Shown: positions 1 to 13,005 of the stretch, piece by piece
Layout of the letters: every line of letters starts with the position of its first letter
Position numbering within the stretch: the first letter of the stretch is position 1
Assembly: GCF_002234675.1 (NCBI RefSeq)
Contig: NC_019866.2
Span: forward strand, 9,577,261-9,641,260
Source of the DNA: Oryzias latipes
Taxonomy: Eukaryota; Chordata; Actinopteri; Beloniformes; Adrianichthyidae
Direction of reading: 5' to 3'
DNA: 64,000 nucleotides
Program-made: the position numbers and the translations under genes
The notes under the pieces: model-generated
What the model saw: the letters and a program-made list of their open reading frames with translations, nothing else
What the model was told of the DNA's origin: nothing
Database searches by the model: none

Positions 1-3000
1 TAGAACACTTTTTTTGGGGACTGGTTAGTTCTTAGTTATAATAATTTTATATTACAGCTATTTTAGCGGACAAAAAGGTTGAACTGTCCTGACCTGTCTT
101 GTAAGTGTGTGACTGATGAAAAAGAATAGCCAGTTTAAGAAAATCAATTTTCCTAATGTTCTGGGTCTGGCATGATTCCAGACAAATTAACATCGCTCAT
201 CTACAGAGAAAGGAAAGGGGAAAGGGATCATATTCTTTGGCACGGTTGCTTGAGCTCATTAGCTTCCTTTGAAATACTCTCTTATCATGTCGCTAAAACA
301 CAGCAGAGTCCCAAGAGTCCTCAGAGTCAGGACAGGTCAGCAACCAAATTTAGAAAAAGCCACTATGTCCCCATGTAATATGAAGAAGACTCTCTCCGGT
401 TACATGCACGCTCAGACGCATCTGAGATCTTCCTCACCAAAGGCCTGATAGTCTGTCAACACCCTTTCCAGTCTGGTCACCGGCATACCAAATTAAATCA
501 ACTGAATGTGCAATCAGATTGCCGCAATGAAACACGAAAAAAGCTGCACGAATGTCATCTGACACACAGCATGGCGGTTCACAGGGAAGCTCTGAGGCAG
601 AGTGACTGACGTGGCTGTGGGTGAATCCATTGGATGGAAGTCTGATGTTTCGAAGCTTGTTTCCTATTTAAAAGAAGAGATTTCTGAACCTGTTAGCAGC
701 CTCTCTGCAGCTGATCTCAAAACAGCCAAAAGGATTGAAACATGAAAATGCTGATGCAGGGGAATGTCAGCTCCGCTTGGGTTTTCAAAGGATCATTTTA
801 CACGTCTGGAAGTTCACTTATTCACTTAATGTTAAGGATGGGAAACTGACATACCTCATTGCAATGCATGTATGTTTATCTGTTGGATTTCTTTTTAGAA
901 ACCAACGGAAAAGGCAGGAAGTTACTGGTCTGGGTCTAAAAAGAAGCCCGGGCAAGGAGGTTGAAACAGCTTGATACTTTGGAGCAAATGATAAACTTTC
1001 TGCCCTTGTCACTTGCAGCCAGATTCACTTCCAAAAGCTGCGTGAGCAGAAGACCATGGTCTTACTACACCTGCAGTTTTTATTTTTATTTTTATTTTTC
1101 ACAGTATCAGGAACACTTTAGTTTTCAAAAAACACCTTATTTATGGACTGATGCTGGTTATATTTACTGATGCTGAAGCAGTTTTGAGCAGCACACAGCG
1201 CTCTGTCAAATGTTTGGTTAGGTGTTATTTCAAATATGCTAAAGCAAATAACGTGGCGATGTCTTTTTTACCTAGTTCCCAGCAAGGTTGGGAATGACTG
1301 TAATCACCTTTTAGCATGAGGTCTTCACACTAAACTGTCCCTACCTGATACTTTTGCATGTACTTACAGTTGAAACAGGCTTGGTGTAAAATACGAAACC
1401 TGAACCTGCAATATTCCGATCAGAGGTCGACCACCCTAACGCTGCACCACAGCCATAGCTGATATGTAAAAACGCTTGGTGTCATAAATTGAGCCAGGCA
1501 CAAACCCCAATTATTATCGTCCTTCATGATTAATTTTTAAAAGGTTGGCGCTAGTGTGAATTAAAGGGATGCTACTCATACATCTCTACTAAATCCCAGT
1601 CTTTGATTGGTCAAAGTTGAACCTTCAATGTTCGTTCAGTGAATGTACGTTTTGTCAAAGATTTCATGAATCAAAAAAACAAATTTAAAAAGTATTCTAT
1701 GATCTTTCATATCCTAACACTCAGTGTTTTATCAGGGCGTTTTTGGATGAACACCAAGCTGATATCCTGGTGATGATAAAGGTTTTTAGATCAACAATTA
1801 AACAAATGAACAATTTCCCATGGAACACCTGACCATCTTCCACGGCACACTGGTTGAAGACTACTGATCTGTAGCAGCAGACAGATACATAAGTTTAGCA
1901 AACATCTGTATCAATTAATATTACAAGTAGTACATCAAAATATGAAGCAAATATGACCTTTTCTAAAAAAAGAAAAGCAACAAAAACATGAAAGGATTTA
2001 CACTTTAAACAGGTAAAAGAAAAAGAAAACCACAGTACACATCCAGCTGAAATCAATAATTCAGCGGGATATGTTTACGGTGAACTCGGAAATCACATGC
2101 ATGACAAAAACCTTGGCCCCACAACATTTGAACTGTGGTCAATCAATGACACAGATAAACAAACAGCCAAGATTTTTCCACAATGTTTACTCCGTTTTTG
2201 CGTTAAAGGATTTTATTCTGACACTCATTACATTAAGATTGAGGATGTCCAATTTCACAAATACACCTTAGCTGAATCATTTAGTTAATAACATTTATTA
2301 CTTATTTGCTTTTATTCCGCACTTTGGCAAGCTTTTATCTGGAGATTAGCTTGAAGCGACATCCGGGCACATTCATGCAATTTCTATAAGTCATACAAGA
2401 TGTTCTAATAGCCTATAAAACCAATAACATCAAGAGATTGGCAATTTTGTACAAGCTTAAATTGGTTCCTTGAACTATTTTCAGCCTGCACTTTTTAAAA
2501 AAATAAATTCATCTGCTTCTATCATGTCCTGAAAATCTGCAGACAGTTCATGACTGTTACAGTCGCTCAAGTGCATCTAATAATTGATTATGTGTGAATA
2601 ACTGCTGTTTTCAAAACCTTCGGTGAATTGTTTGCTTTGATGGAGGAGATAGAGCAACAAAAGTGGGTATTAATATATGATTAAATTAATTAGACGGTGA
2701 CCTAGCAGATAATAATGTGGGGATTTGATTCCATTTTAGTGCATTTTTGTTGGCATTTGCTGCACGCCTTGCAGCATCTTCAGCATACGTGTTTTGGTGA
2801 AGGCAAACAGAAACTGACAAGCTGCAGAAGCAGCGAGTTTATTGGTATCGGCCTGAGGAGCTCCCTGAAATAATTTTTTTAGATTAAGAGAGATCTTTGC
2901 AGCTGAATGGAAATGCTGGCATTCAACAAACACCCTGAGTGCATGTTTTGACCAGGGAAAAGACAACAGCAAAAATGAGTGCAGACAGGTATAGGAAAAC

Positions 3001-3480
3001 ACTGACTCACCAAGGAAGAGTTGCTTTTGATAAAAATAAATAAAAGGCTGTAAATTTGAACCGTTAAAGCTTTCCGACACCACAGGAGCACCTTGGACTG
3101 AAGTCATCTTGAACTGCAACAAGGTTTCTTCATTTGTCCATCCTGAGTCTTAGAGGAGGTTTGGTCGTGAGGGAGCAAACAAGGAATTTCTTCAGAACTA
3201 CCAAAGCATGTTTTTTGTCATGACACCTTGAATGCATGCTGTCACTCTGTTTGTGGAATCTTTTTTTTCAAACCTTACTCCTACTCAAGGAAAGCAAAAG
3301 AATCAAGAATCGTATTTTTCTAAAAACTAATTTCTAAAATCCATTGAACGAATAATGTCAAGGCTTTATGGTGACAGGTGGGGTTCGCCTTGAGCTTCTG
3401 CTTTTGTCTAAAAGCACAAAAATTAACAAATACGTGGTATTAATTTGGGCCAAACAAAGTTGTGTGATGGTCAACACTGT
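1..3480. other. Gene-poor spacer, mostly unassigned
   Basis: I see no supportable gene. Open frames are short, AT-rich and unlike known families. Around 1,395-1,470 there is a short degraded repeat reading like the tRNA-related end of a fish SINE or LINE (CGATCAGAGGTCGACCACCC followed by GCACCACAGCC). A similar stretch recurs at 44,505-44,620. The rest is unique-looking AT-rich sequence. Confidence 0.5.
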
Positions 3481-3485
3481 TCTCT

Positions 3486-3735
3486 TGCATCAGGAATTGG
3501 TGGTGGGTTCAAATCCCAGCTGGGTCCTTTATGGGTGGCATTTGGATGTTCTCCCCATGTGCATGGGCTTTCTCCCACAGTCCAATAACATGCCTCATAG
3601 TTTGATTTTTAATTTGTGACTGTAGTTGTTTGTGGCCCTGCGATGGGCTGGCGAGCTGTCCGTGGTGAAAACTGCCTGGCTGCAGCAATGCACACAGGAC
3701 CAAACAAGGTTAGAAGATGGACAGTATAATTACAT
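3486..3735 (+). repeat. tRNA-derived SINE copy (degraded)
   Basis: A pol III B-box-like motif (GGTTCAAATCC) lies at 3,506-3,516. It is followed by a body with TTCTCCCCATGTGCATGGG, TTCTCCCACAGTCCAA, CCCTGCGATGGGCTGGCGA and a tail GGTTAGAAGATGGA. The same order of blocks occurs at 19,611-19,946 and, for the 3' part, at 12,893-13,005. This is the common fish SINE layout of a tRNA-like head, conserved core and LINE-like tail. The family name is not certain. Confidence 0.75.
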
Positions 3736-3739
3736 TGAG

Positions 3740-6700
3740 GTGTATCCTGTTGACCCAATAGATGGGTGAAAAAAGTCACTTATTTGACTAAAACTTAAAC
3801 TGAATACCTCTTTTCATTCCAGAGAATGATCGCTGTTCCTTTCGCGAACAAATGCGACCTTGACTTTCATTGAATTTCTCTGAGGCAAAACCTCGGGCAC
3901 TTATTGTAACATGATTTAGTATGAATCACAGAGCTTCTCTGGAAGGAGTTTAGCAATTATGGCATGTGGCAAACCTCCCAAAGAGATCTGAAAGCCAAAC
4001 CGATGCTGCTGTTTTTCATGTTTTCACTAGCGAGTGACAGCAGCAGTAATCAGCTGGGCAACTGCTCATTTCTTGGAAAGGCTTAAACTGCCTCTCCTAA
4101 GGCCATGCAGCTCTTTACGCAGCTGCTTTCAAGCATTTCATCTGATCTCCTCTGACTTGTATGATTCCTATCCTCCCTAGGGTTACACCAGGGAGCTGTA
4201 ATCATAATGACACTGAAACAGCAATAAAGGCACCTTCTCACTCTATTTTCTCAACCTTAAAGTCACTCTTTGTGAATTATTTCCCTCATGTCTGACCTCA
4301 GTTTGTCTACATGGATAGAAATTTTATTCTGAAGAGTTAAAGTTCAAATCTTTACAAAATCAAACTAGAAAAAACAACAACAATGTAATGAGAATTACTT
4401 AGGCAAACTCTCCATATTATGACTTTTTGTGGACACAATTACAAATGAAATGCTGAGTCATGAATCACCTGTAGAATACCCTTTACTGACAACCACCTTT
4501 CATGATTGTTCCTAAGTTGGCACTTGCGTCTCGAGGGATTGCTGCTGTTCATCCATGATAAATTGTTACAGCCTAACCACATTGCATGGTCTGTGAGCAC
4601 CAACATTAACCTTGAGCTTACAAATCCTCATTCCCGTTGAGAAATGGGTCTTGGGTAGGCGATAGCAGGACCTTCTCCTTAGTATCCCTTAAAGTTTTGT
4701 GATTAAATTACACTTTTACCTGTATTTGGATCACAGTTTATTCCCTTATTGTTCCTTTTGTTTTATGAGATGCTGCATGATTCCCAGTCAAAAGCAGTTG
4801 TTGACACCTGCTTTTAATCAGGAATATAATTTTCCCTGATCTTTAGGAAAAGCAGGACCAGACAAGTTTATCTGTGTGGTACAATTCTCATCAATTAAAA
4901 AGGGTTTTGAAGAAAATAAAGACGCATGAATGATGATAACAATCAAGACAGCAGATTCCAGTCTAACATTTTAATTAACAATAAGAAACATTGTTTTGAA
5001 CTTTGCGCCAAAAAAATCGATTTTTAAAAAGATTTTTTTAGGTAAGCAGTATTCTATACTGTTTTTCTTAACAAAGAAAAGCAGGAAAATGTGTACATTT
5101 TAAGAACTTCGGAAGAGGCTAATTATTTTAGGTGGTTTTCATTTTTAGGGTGGGTTTCCAAAAAGGTACAAAGCTCACAACTTTGTGGCAGTGGACTTAT
5201 TTGTTATCATCATCAGCAAGTTAGCGAGCAGAAAAACTCTGAAGAAATTAAAAAAATTAAAAAAAATTGGTAAAATTAAGTATTCATTTTGCACTTAAAA
5301 CAGAAAAATTCCCTTGAGACCCAAAATTATGTGCAAAAAAACAATTTTAATCAAAATATTTGCAATCAAATCAATTGATCAGATTTTCTTCAAATTAGCT
5401 TGTAGACTGGATCAGGGGTGTGCATCAACCTTCAAATCCATCTCTGTCATTGGCTGGCTTTTGTGGCACAATTGTGACACTGTCCTGCTCTGTGTTGAAC
5501 GCTGAGGAGAGAGAATTTCTCTCGAGTTAAAACGGTTTTGACAACACGTATTTCTCTGTTTCAAGAGTAAAATTGTTTTGATTGCTCATATTTTTTTATT
5601 TTTTAAGTGCATTTTTGTGATTCAAGTATTGAGCACAATCATTTTTAAAAGTTTTATGCTCAAAACAGTGAGTTTGGCTCTTACAATAATGGCAAAAATA
5701 TCACTCTGTACTACATAGGAAATAAGCAGAATCAAAGGAACTCACAAAAAAGATAAAAGAAAGTCATGAATGAGAAGAAGGACAGAAAAGGAGAAGAAAG
5801 GCAAAGGGAGGTGCAAAAAATGGTCATTTAAAATTCTTTTTGTTTCTATAGGGTACTTTCTGTCCCATTGTTTAAGTCTTTTTGTTTCTTTTGCCTTCTT
5901 TAGTAAATACTAACAAACTAAAGTAAAGACAGAAGATCGTCATTTTGTTTATGACTGAGGCTAGGCTTGCTCTGTTGTGTCTGCTTTTATGTGCTTTTGA
6001 AGAAATCTGTCATATTAGTGTTTGAAATAGTCAATGGTCCAAAAAAGGGAAATAAATTATCTGCAAAGGACAGAGGAGTGAAAGAAAGCTTAATCCCATG
6101 AGAGATCAATCAAAATAACAATAAAAAAATCATTTTTGGATTACCTTTTCTCTTTGGTTTGACAAAAAAAGACTTCAGCTGGCATAAAAGCACATCAATT
6201 GAATATTCCCCTTTACTTGACTCATATTTAGAATAAAAATGCTAAATGTAAATGTAGATAACTAAAGAGAGTTTTCAAATGTCATTATTAGGAGAAAATA
6301 AAAAAAACAAGATCTGTTTGAAATTTGTTTTGATAACTTTAAAAATGTGTTTGCATGTGTATAGTGCTGGAAAACACTAATGTAAAATAAATTATGAACC
6401 TGGAATAGAGACTAGTGGAACAAAACTGTACAAGGAATGCAGATATAAGTCATGCAATGCAAACACTGATACACCTAAATTACACCTATAAATCCTCTCA
6501 GACTCCTCAGAGTATCTGCAGACACACGGTACCACTTTAAAACAGATGCTCGCTGCTCACAGAGGCACAGTGAAACAACAAAGCTGCAGAAAAAAAGAAA
6601 AAAAACACCTTTTGGAAGGAACCATTGCAGCATGTTTGAAGGGATCTTTTAAAAGTAAAACTTGGATGACGTTCATCAGCCTTTGAAGCGTGTAAGTGAA

Positions 6701-7900
6701 AATTTACCACCTTAAATATCTGTGGAGTTTTTTAAAGTGCACAGATTTTAAGCACTATTAATTATTTAAAATCTGTGGATTGTAGGACCCTGCTCAACCA
6801 AATGTTGATGAGAAGCATATAAAGTAAAGACAGGTTAATGGGGTCACCTCACTAATAGCTCTGAAGTGGACACTGCAGGACATGTTAGTATGAGATAAAA
6901 ATCACAATCTGATCAGCAACACTTTAGTTCAAGCCGATTTTGCTGACTTCCAAGATCAATAATCCTCGTGACTAAAAGCAGACAGCTTGACATTTGTGCA
7001 ACCTTCCTAATGGAACTCACTGACCAGACAATGACCTCCTTACCCAATACTTCGCCCGAGGAACCAAATATAACATCCTGCTCCGGGTTTCATGCTTAAA
7101 TCGATGGCAAAAGCAGGAGGTTAGCATGTTGTTTCCATCTGGTCTTGTTGCACTTGGTGACACTTTCAAAAGCAACGTCACATCTACCTGCTGCATCCCT
7201 TAGATGGGGGATCAGGTCCAAGAGGCTCCATACTGTGCCTGAAAGATGCAGTTTTTTCTACTTTGAACAAACATCTGCTTATTAATCCTCAGTGTATGTA
7301 CTGTCTGCCAGTGGCTCTGAATTGGCAGAGGAGTGTTGCCGTCACAGAAAGTCCGTTATGCTCCACAGAGAGGTCATCTGCTTTGTTTAGGGCCACACAT
7401 GATTTATCCACAGCTCTTCCAGCCACAGGGAAGTATTTTAGAAACAGCATGGGAAGGAACAAAAGAGACAGAGTTATGAGAGAAAATCATTTTCAGGGAA
7501 ATTATTTGCTTCAGAAAGAAAAATTGGTTAATTTTGCACCACTTTAAACAGTAGCACAAATCTGATTTGCTTCTTACAAAATGTACATTCCTGGACTGCG
7601 TTTGGCTTATGCGCAGCTTCAAATGGCTTATCCAGCTTGGAGGTTGTGAGATCCTCTTCTGTGAAAATAGAAAAACAAATCATCTCAGGACCATTCATTT
7701 CATTTTTAGTGTAATCCACTGAGTATTAAAGGCCTTGTTACAAAACAGGCCACAAATCCAAGTCTCCTGACCACAGACTGTCCTCTCTGTGGCCACAATC
7801 TAGTGAGTGTCTGTAAGCATTAATCAAACGAATAATATCAATATGCTCGAATGGGACATGTGCTTCTATTCCACCTGCATTCCCTGTAGGAGAAGTTGAA
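3740..7900. other. Gene-poor AT-rich spacer
   Basis: No coding region, RNA gene or structured repeat could be supported. The stretch is AT-rich, with many short A and T runs (for example around 5,000-5,900 and 6,100-6,350). Open frames up to 94 codons (near 7,263-7,547) show no recognisable domain. Confidence 0.4.
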
Positions 7901-7959
7901 CACTAAGACCTCAGTCACCACCTTATGTCTGAACATGGGCTGCAATAAATGGACAGAAG

Positions 7960-8540
7960 CTTGCTCGTTGAGCATGTGAGGTAAAAATGTTCATACACGT
8001 CTTTTCAACGGGCGCGCTGCAGGCGACAGGTCTTAGTGAACACTTATAGAACACAAAAGGGTAGGTAAAGGTAACGTAGGTGAGACGCAGGCACATGGTA
8101 CATTTTATCAACCTCCCACACCCTGCACACTGCGTAAAGGGAACGGTAGTGCTGTGAAAGGCCCTTGTGTGGCCCTTGAGCACCCTGTGGGTGCCCCTTG
8201 AGTGCAACTGACTGGTGGAAATTCAGAAAATCCGAACATAGTTTGTTTTGGTGTCTGACAGACACTTACCTGCACACCCCATGCATGTAACATTTGCACG
8301 CATCAATAAGGAGCCAGTAGGTGCATCTTACCAGTTCCCCGTCCAACAGCATCACTCGTATATCAAGTGCGTGCAACTTACATTATCCTTACAAACACTT
8401 TACCATACACTTACCACGTGCATGAAGATGACATCCTTTAAGGCATCCTGATGACATAATAATGACATCCTTTTTACCAGCCTGGAGAGTCCAAAAACCC
8501 ACAGCACCCTATGGGTGCATGGGACTAAGGCCTAAGGATG
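7960..8540. repeat. Unclassified GC-richer block, possible repeat
   Basis: This block is clearly richer in G+C than its neighbours. It contains internally related phrases such as CACCCTGTGGGTGCCCCTTGAG (about 8,180) and CACCCTATGGGTGCATGGG (about 8,505), and ATGACATCCTTT occurs twice near 8,428 and 8,464. Six short overlapping frames have no family signature. A non-autonomous DNA transposon is possible, but I could not define its ends. Confidence 0.3.
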
Positions 8541-9840
8541 AGCGCCAGTGTGATTAGGAGTGTTGAGAATCAGCCATCTATGCTGTGCCCCCACCTTAAA
8601 AGAATAGATCAATTCTAAACCTTGAGAAGGATGGATGGGCCACAACGAGATAAAGGTTTTAAAGTTTTGTCCTGTATTTCTTGGATGTAGAATTTGCAAC
8701 TGGTGTGGTCTGTTTGGGGAAAAAAAACAGAAGTGTTTGCATTTCGTATTGCCCTTGAATATCCGTTACATGTAATGCAGTTTTCTAATTCAATCGTAGC
8801 ATGTTTCTACGAAAGAGTAGAAGTCCAAAACAAAGCTGAAAACAGCCTTTTTTTCATAGTAACCCCTTTGACGGCAGAACTGCTGATGGAGGACGTGAAC
8901 ACACTTTTAAGTGAAGAAGTCAGTGAAATATGTAAAACCCAAACAGCTGCAACTCTCCACTAACAACTTATCCAAGCTCTGAAATGTTTGTTCTTGACCT
9001 GCATCCAGACTAAAGTGATATTTAATTCATGTGAGGTTGAAAAGCAAAACATCCTTAAGTGCAACAAAACTCAAAAGAGAAAATTTTAACAGAACAGAAG
9101 TTGTGCTGTCTGTTGCTGTTTTTTTTATCGGTTGTTACCCAGAGAAGAAAGGAACATCAAGTTTCTGCTTACATAAGAATGTTGTTGACTGCCCCATCCA
9201 TCCTGAACGTGCATTCATTTATTCATTTGGCAGGAGCTCTTACATTGGCATCCAGTTGTTGTAATGGCTATGGGGGGGTCGATTCTTCCATCATCAACAA
9301 GTAATGCTCAAGGAACTTGGCAAGGCAGCATCTCCGGCGATAATTTAGCACATTTCTTCACAGAACAACATCAGACTATCTGCAAACCCAGTGATTTCTG
9401 GAACATGAAACACCGTTTTGTTTTAGTGATGCATTACTTTGCAAACCACCGAGGAAAAAGAAAAGAAAAATCTCTTGGAATGCTAACAATCCCATTAACT
9501 TTTTGTGAAAGAGGTCATTCCTGGTCAGAGCTCTGCTCGTCTATATCCTTGGAATGAAAGTGCCGTCTTGTGGTGCTTCTGCATTGATGCCGATGTGATG
9601 TGGGCTTGAGAGGCATGTCTGGGTGGGCATTCACCACTTTCATTCTGCCAAAGTATATATGTTTTTGCAATTCTTTGCATCCCCGAGGTTTAGACTTGGT
9701 TGGTAGTTTTTTCAAACACATCAATTTCCTTTTTATGTTGTTCTATTATGACCGCGATTTTTTAACCGACTATCTCAGCTTTTATTGAAAGAACGTCCAA
9801 GCAATTAGTGACCAAAGTTCCTAAAAATTCTCAGTCATTG

Positions 9841-9890
9841 TTATTCCCCTTTGTGAGTGCTTGTGTGCAACCACTCACCAAGGGGAATAA
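9841..9890. other. Near-perfect 19-bp hairpin
   Basis: The arm TTATTCCCCTTTGTGAGTG at 9,841-9,859 pairs with 9,872-9,890 with a single G-T-type mismatch across 19 positions, around a 12-base loop (9,860-9,871). The complementarity stops sharply at both outer ends. It could be a small structured RNA, a minimal inverted repeat, or the remnant of a palindromic element. I do not recognise it as a known microRNA. Confidence 0.7.
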
Positions 9891-9899
9891 TCGTCTCTT

Positions 9900-10690
9900 T
9901 CTGCCTTTTTGAGTTGACAACTTGGTCTCCTTGCTGTCTAACAGTGTGTGGGAGTACAGCCAACCAAGATACACATAAAAAAACTCCTGTACTCTTTTCC
10001 TAAAACGGAAAATACAATTTATGAAGATTGAGCAGCAAGTCCTATCCTCTGAGGTTATTAAAGTGCTCCGTCTGTTCTGTCATTCTGTGTATCTTAATAA
10101 TGTGATAAGAAATATAATCATGCATAGCTGATGAAGCAGTTATGGTCTGTCTTGTCTAACCCCAATGCTGGATTTTGTTTCATTGCTTTTAAAGAAAATG
10201 TTCTCAAATTAAGAGAGCTTCATGTACATTTTTTTTTAAACTTTGGAATTCATATTTTTTTCTGTTTCTATAATCAATCACTAATTTAAAATTGAATACA
10301 TTTGTGTTTTGTGCCTTGAGACCTATTGCTTGCAGCAAAATTGACAATGGAAATCAGTCATGAAAAAGCAAAACTTGCTATCTGTACACCTGTATGGATA
10401 AATAATTCATGACAACCAAGTTTATATAAACTTTTTGTCCACCAAGTCTTCAGGCTTTCATCTGTGGGATAGGCCTGATGTTCCATCTCATCCTGCTGGG
10501 ACATAGATTTTAGTAAAAGACAGTCTGATTTATATATTTATTTGTATACCTTAACTAATTGACTGACCCATAACCAAATGTAGTTTCTTAATCTTCTAAA
10601 CCTGACCAAACAGAGAGCATTTTTTTTTACTTTCAGTGCTTGCAAATTCATAAAAAAGTAAAAAGTCACAAAGAAAAGATTTGTGGCAAG
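9900..10690. other. AT-rich spacer, nothing identified
   Basis: I see no gene, RNA or classified repeat here. The stretch between the hairpin and the coding-like fragment has long T runs near 10,230 and 10,620 only. Confidence 0.4.
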
Positions 10691-10754
10691 AAATGTATCA
10701 TTTTAGAGAAAACTTTTTTATTGAAATTTTGTGTAACGTTCCCCAAAGACGTTT

Positions 10755-11003
10755 TCACCTGTTAGGAGTTTCATAGGACTCATGAGACTCCAACCGTAAG
10801 ATCTTGCGAATATCAGCATAACCAGGTGAAGTTGGTTGAGAAAACTGTCTTGTCTTTGAGTGCTTGGAAAAGGTGACATCGAGGGTGTTGGTGGCAATAA
10901 AGATCTGAGGGCGCAACTGGTTGTTGTCGAGTACAACCAGTGTCAGAGTCTCAACGGCAATGGTTGAGCCGAGGAAATCAGGTGGGAAGGTAACATTGAT
11001 GTC
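10755..11003 (-). pseudogene. Unassigned coding-like 3' fragment with poly(A) signal
   Basis: Read on the minus strand, 82 sense codons run without interruption to a TGA at 10,755-10,757. The codons look protein-coding (many C- or G-ending: GAC, ACC, CTC, GCC, AAC) and the stretch is GC-richer than its flanks. The peptide has readable segments such as LVVLDNNQLRPQIFIATN and PTSPGYADIRKILRLES. AATAAA (minus strand) lies at 10,717-10,722, 33 bases past the stop, as at the end of a real transcript. No start codon or convincing splice acceptor bounds the 5' side: the frame simply stays open into AT-rich sequence beyond 11,003. I do not recognise the family. It could be a terminal exon, a 5'-truncated retrocopy, or part of a mobile element. 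Confidence 0.5.
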
Positions 11004-11103
11004 ACGAATATAATGATAATAATAAAAAGGGTAGCATATTAAAATAATAGTCCTTATATAAGTAAGAGATGTATTGAACTGGGAAAATAAAAAAGACTAA
11101 AAG

Positions 11104-11425
11104 CTTGAGGAATTTCAAAAGTCATGTTAAAGCCAGACTAAAAAGGTGGGTCTTGAGCCTCTTCTAAAAGAACAGTCTCTATACAGTCTCTGTGGCCCTG
11201 AGTCTCTCCGGCAGGCGGTTCCACAGGCGAGGACTGTAATGGTGGAACGAGGCCTCACCATGTATTTTGTTCCTCATTTTAGGAACCACTAAGAGGCCAG
11301 TGCCGGAGGACCTCAGGGTCCCCGAGGGTTCATATCTTAAAAGCAGATTGGTGAAACAAGAAGGCCCAAGACCATTAAAACATTTGTAAACCATTAAGAG
11401 AACTTCAAAATCAATCCTCACTAAA
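11104..11425 (-). mobile_element. LINE fragment, 3' end of reverse-transcriptase ORF
   Basis: The minus-strand frame (11,179-11,421) carries the signature of the C-terminal region of fish non-LTR retrotransposon polyproteins: VLLMVYKCFNGLGPS, then LLRYEPSGTLRSSGTGLLVVP, then GEASFHHYSPRLWNRLPERL. These match the pattern known from L2/Rex-type elements. Only the last roughly 80 codons are present, with no reverse-transcriptase core, so it is a 5'-truncated dead copy. The clade assignment is from memory. Confidence 0.8.
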
Positions 11426-11449
11426 CCATTTACACCTTACACTAAAAAA

Positions 11450-11580
11450 AGCTGTTTATGTAAATTATATAAATTTTTATTATGATGATTGGTAGACAAT
11501 GTTGTGGAAAAAAACATTGTTTGAAAAGTTTCAATCAACAGTCCGCAGTTTCACAACCCTTATTCCTATTAAGAATAAGC

Positions 11581-11611
<31 letters not shown>

Positions 11612-12890
11612 ATAGTTTAAAAAGCATGAATTAGCCAAAAGCTCCTTTACACCTGTAGTCCCCTGCCCATGATGTAAAAAAACACAAATACATATAAAAT
11701 AAAAAAACAAAATACAAACACTAACTATACAAATACAACATCACAAAAAAATCCCAACATTTCCAACACTGAGTTTGAAGATAATTACCTTATAATAAAA
11801 AATATTTGGGCATCACTGCGGATATATGCAGTATGTGCTAATGCATTTGTATTAAAATACAATTCCAAATCTTTTTTTTTTTTGTTAAATGAATCTACTT
11901 CAGTGACTGAAGGAATTCGCATTTCTCAAAAAAATGCCCAAGCCAACTGGTTTGAATGAAAATCCAGTGTTTTTTTCTCAGAACAAGCAGCTAAATCCTC
12001 CAAAGTAACTAAAATAAATCTCTAGCCAGCAGCAGTTGTCACCATCAGTCCCTGCTTGTTATTGGCAGCCAGAGATAGATGTTAATTAAACCACCTGCAT
12101 CCAGTCGATGGATTAAGAGCTATAGATACAAACTCCACCAATGTGACAAAAGCGTAGACAGGATGCATTTTTTAAAACAAGGAATAAGAGCCAAGTATCA
12201 GAAAAAAAAATCTTTTTATCCTTTTTCTGTATCATTTAAGAAAAAAATGAAAGGAAAGCCTTTGTTTCAACACTAAGGTGACTGCATCTGTGCATCAGGC
12301 TCATCTATTGTTTTAACAAACATTTTTTTCTGATTACTCTTCTGACACTTTATCAGCTTGCTGAACACAACAGTTTGGTTGAAAATCCGGAAATACAGAC
12401 AGCAGATTTCATGTCACTGAATGTTTTTGTCACACTGATGGGTTTTGCTACTAAATCTGATGCTGTTGTTTTTTCTTCAATCATTGTGTATTTTGTGTGA
12501 AGGTATAGTAAGAAAAATGTAAAATACCCTGTTAGGGCTGCACCAGCATCTGTCTTACTCACTTCCACTCTTTTCTTTGGAAAATATCAAGTTAAAAATG
12601 CAGTCAAGACTATAAAATGATCAGTAACAATGATCAAATGTTTTAGTGGAATTCTAATGGGTAACAAACTTGCATCAAAAGCAGGTTTTCAATGTGTTTC
12701 CCTTAATATTATAATTATAATCCATTCCTTTATGGTTGTGCTGAATGGCAGATTAAATTATTGAAGAATTAATATCATTATGATGTTCATCAGCTGAAAG
12801 TAATCTATAATAATTAAAATGTTTGCAAAGGTTTTAAATGTAAAAAATATCAAAAGGTAACCTAAATTGGTTTAAAATGAAATCACCATA
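11450..12890. other. AT-rich spacer with TAA microsatellite
   Basis: A (TAA)n microsatellite of about nine units occupies 11,583-11,609. Otherwise the sequence is AT-rich with no supportable gene. The longest open frame, 71 codons on the minus strand near 12,353-12,568, has no recognisable feature. Confidence 0.5.
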
Positions 12891-12892
12891 AC

Positions 12893-13005
12893 CCTGTGAC
12901 ATACTGGCGACCTGTCCAGGATGTACCACCCAACCTTTGCCCAACAGCAGCCGGGGCAGGCTCCGTTGACCCTGTGACCCCTAAAGGGATACAGCAGATT
13001 AAAAA
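12893..13005 (+). repeat. SINE 3' tail (5' truncated)
   Basis: The block CATACTGGCGACCTGTCCAG, then CAGGCTCCGTTGACC, then CTGTGACCCCTAAAGGGATA corresponds to the conserved tail of the SINE copies at 3,486 and 19,611. The head with the B box is absent. It leads straight into the ATGGATGG satellite, as commonly seen when the 3' repeat unit of such SINEs expands. Confidence 0.75.
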
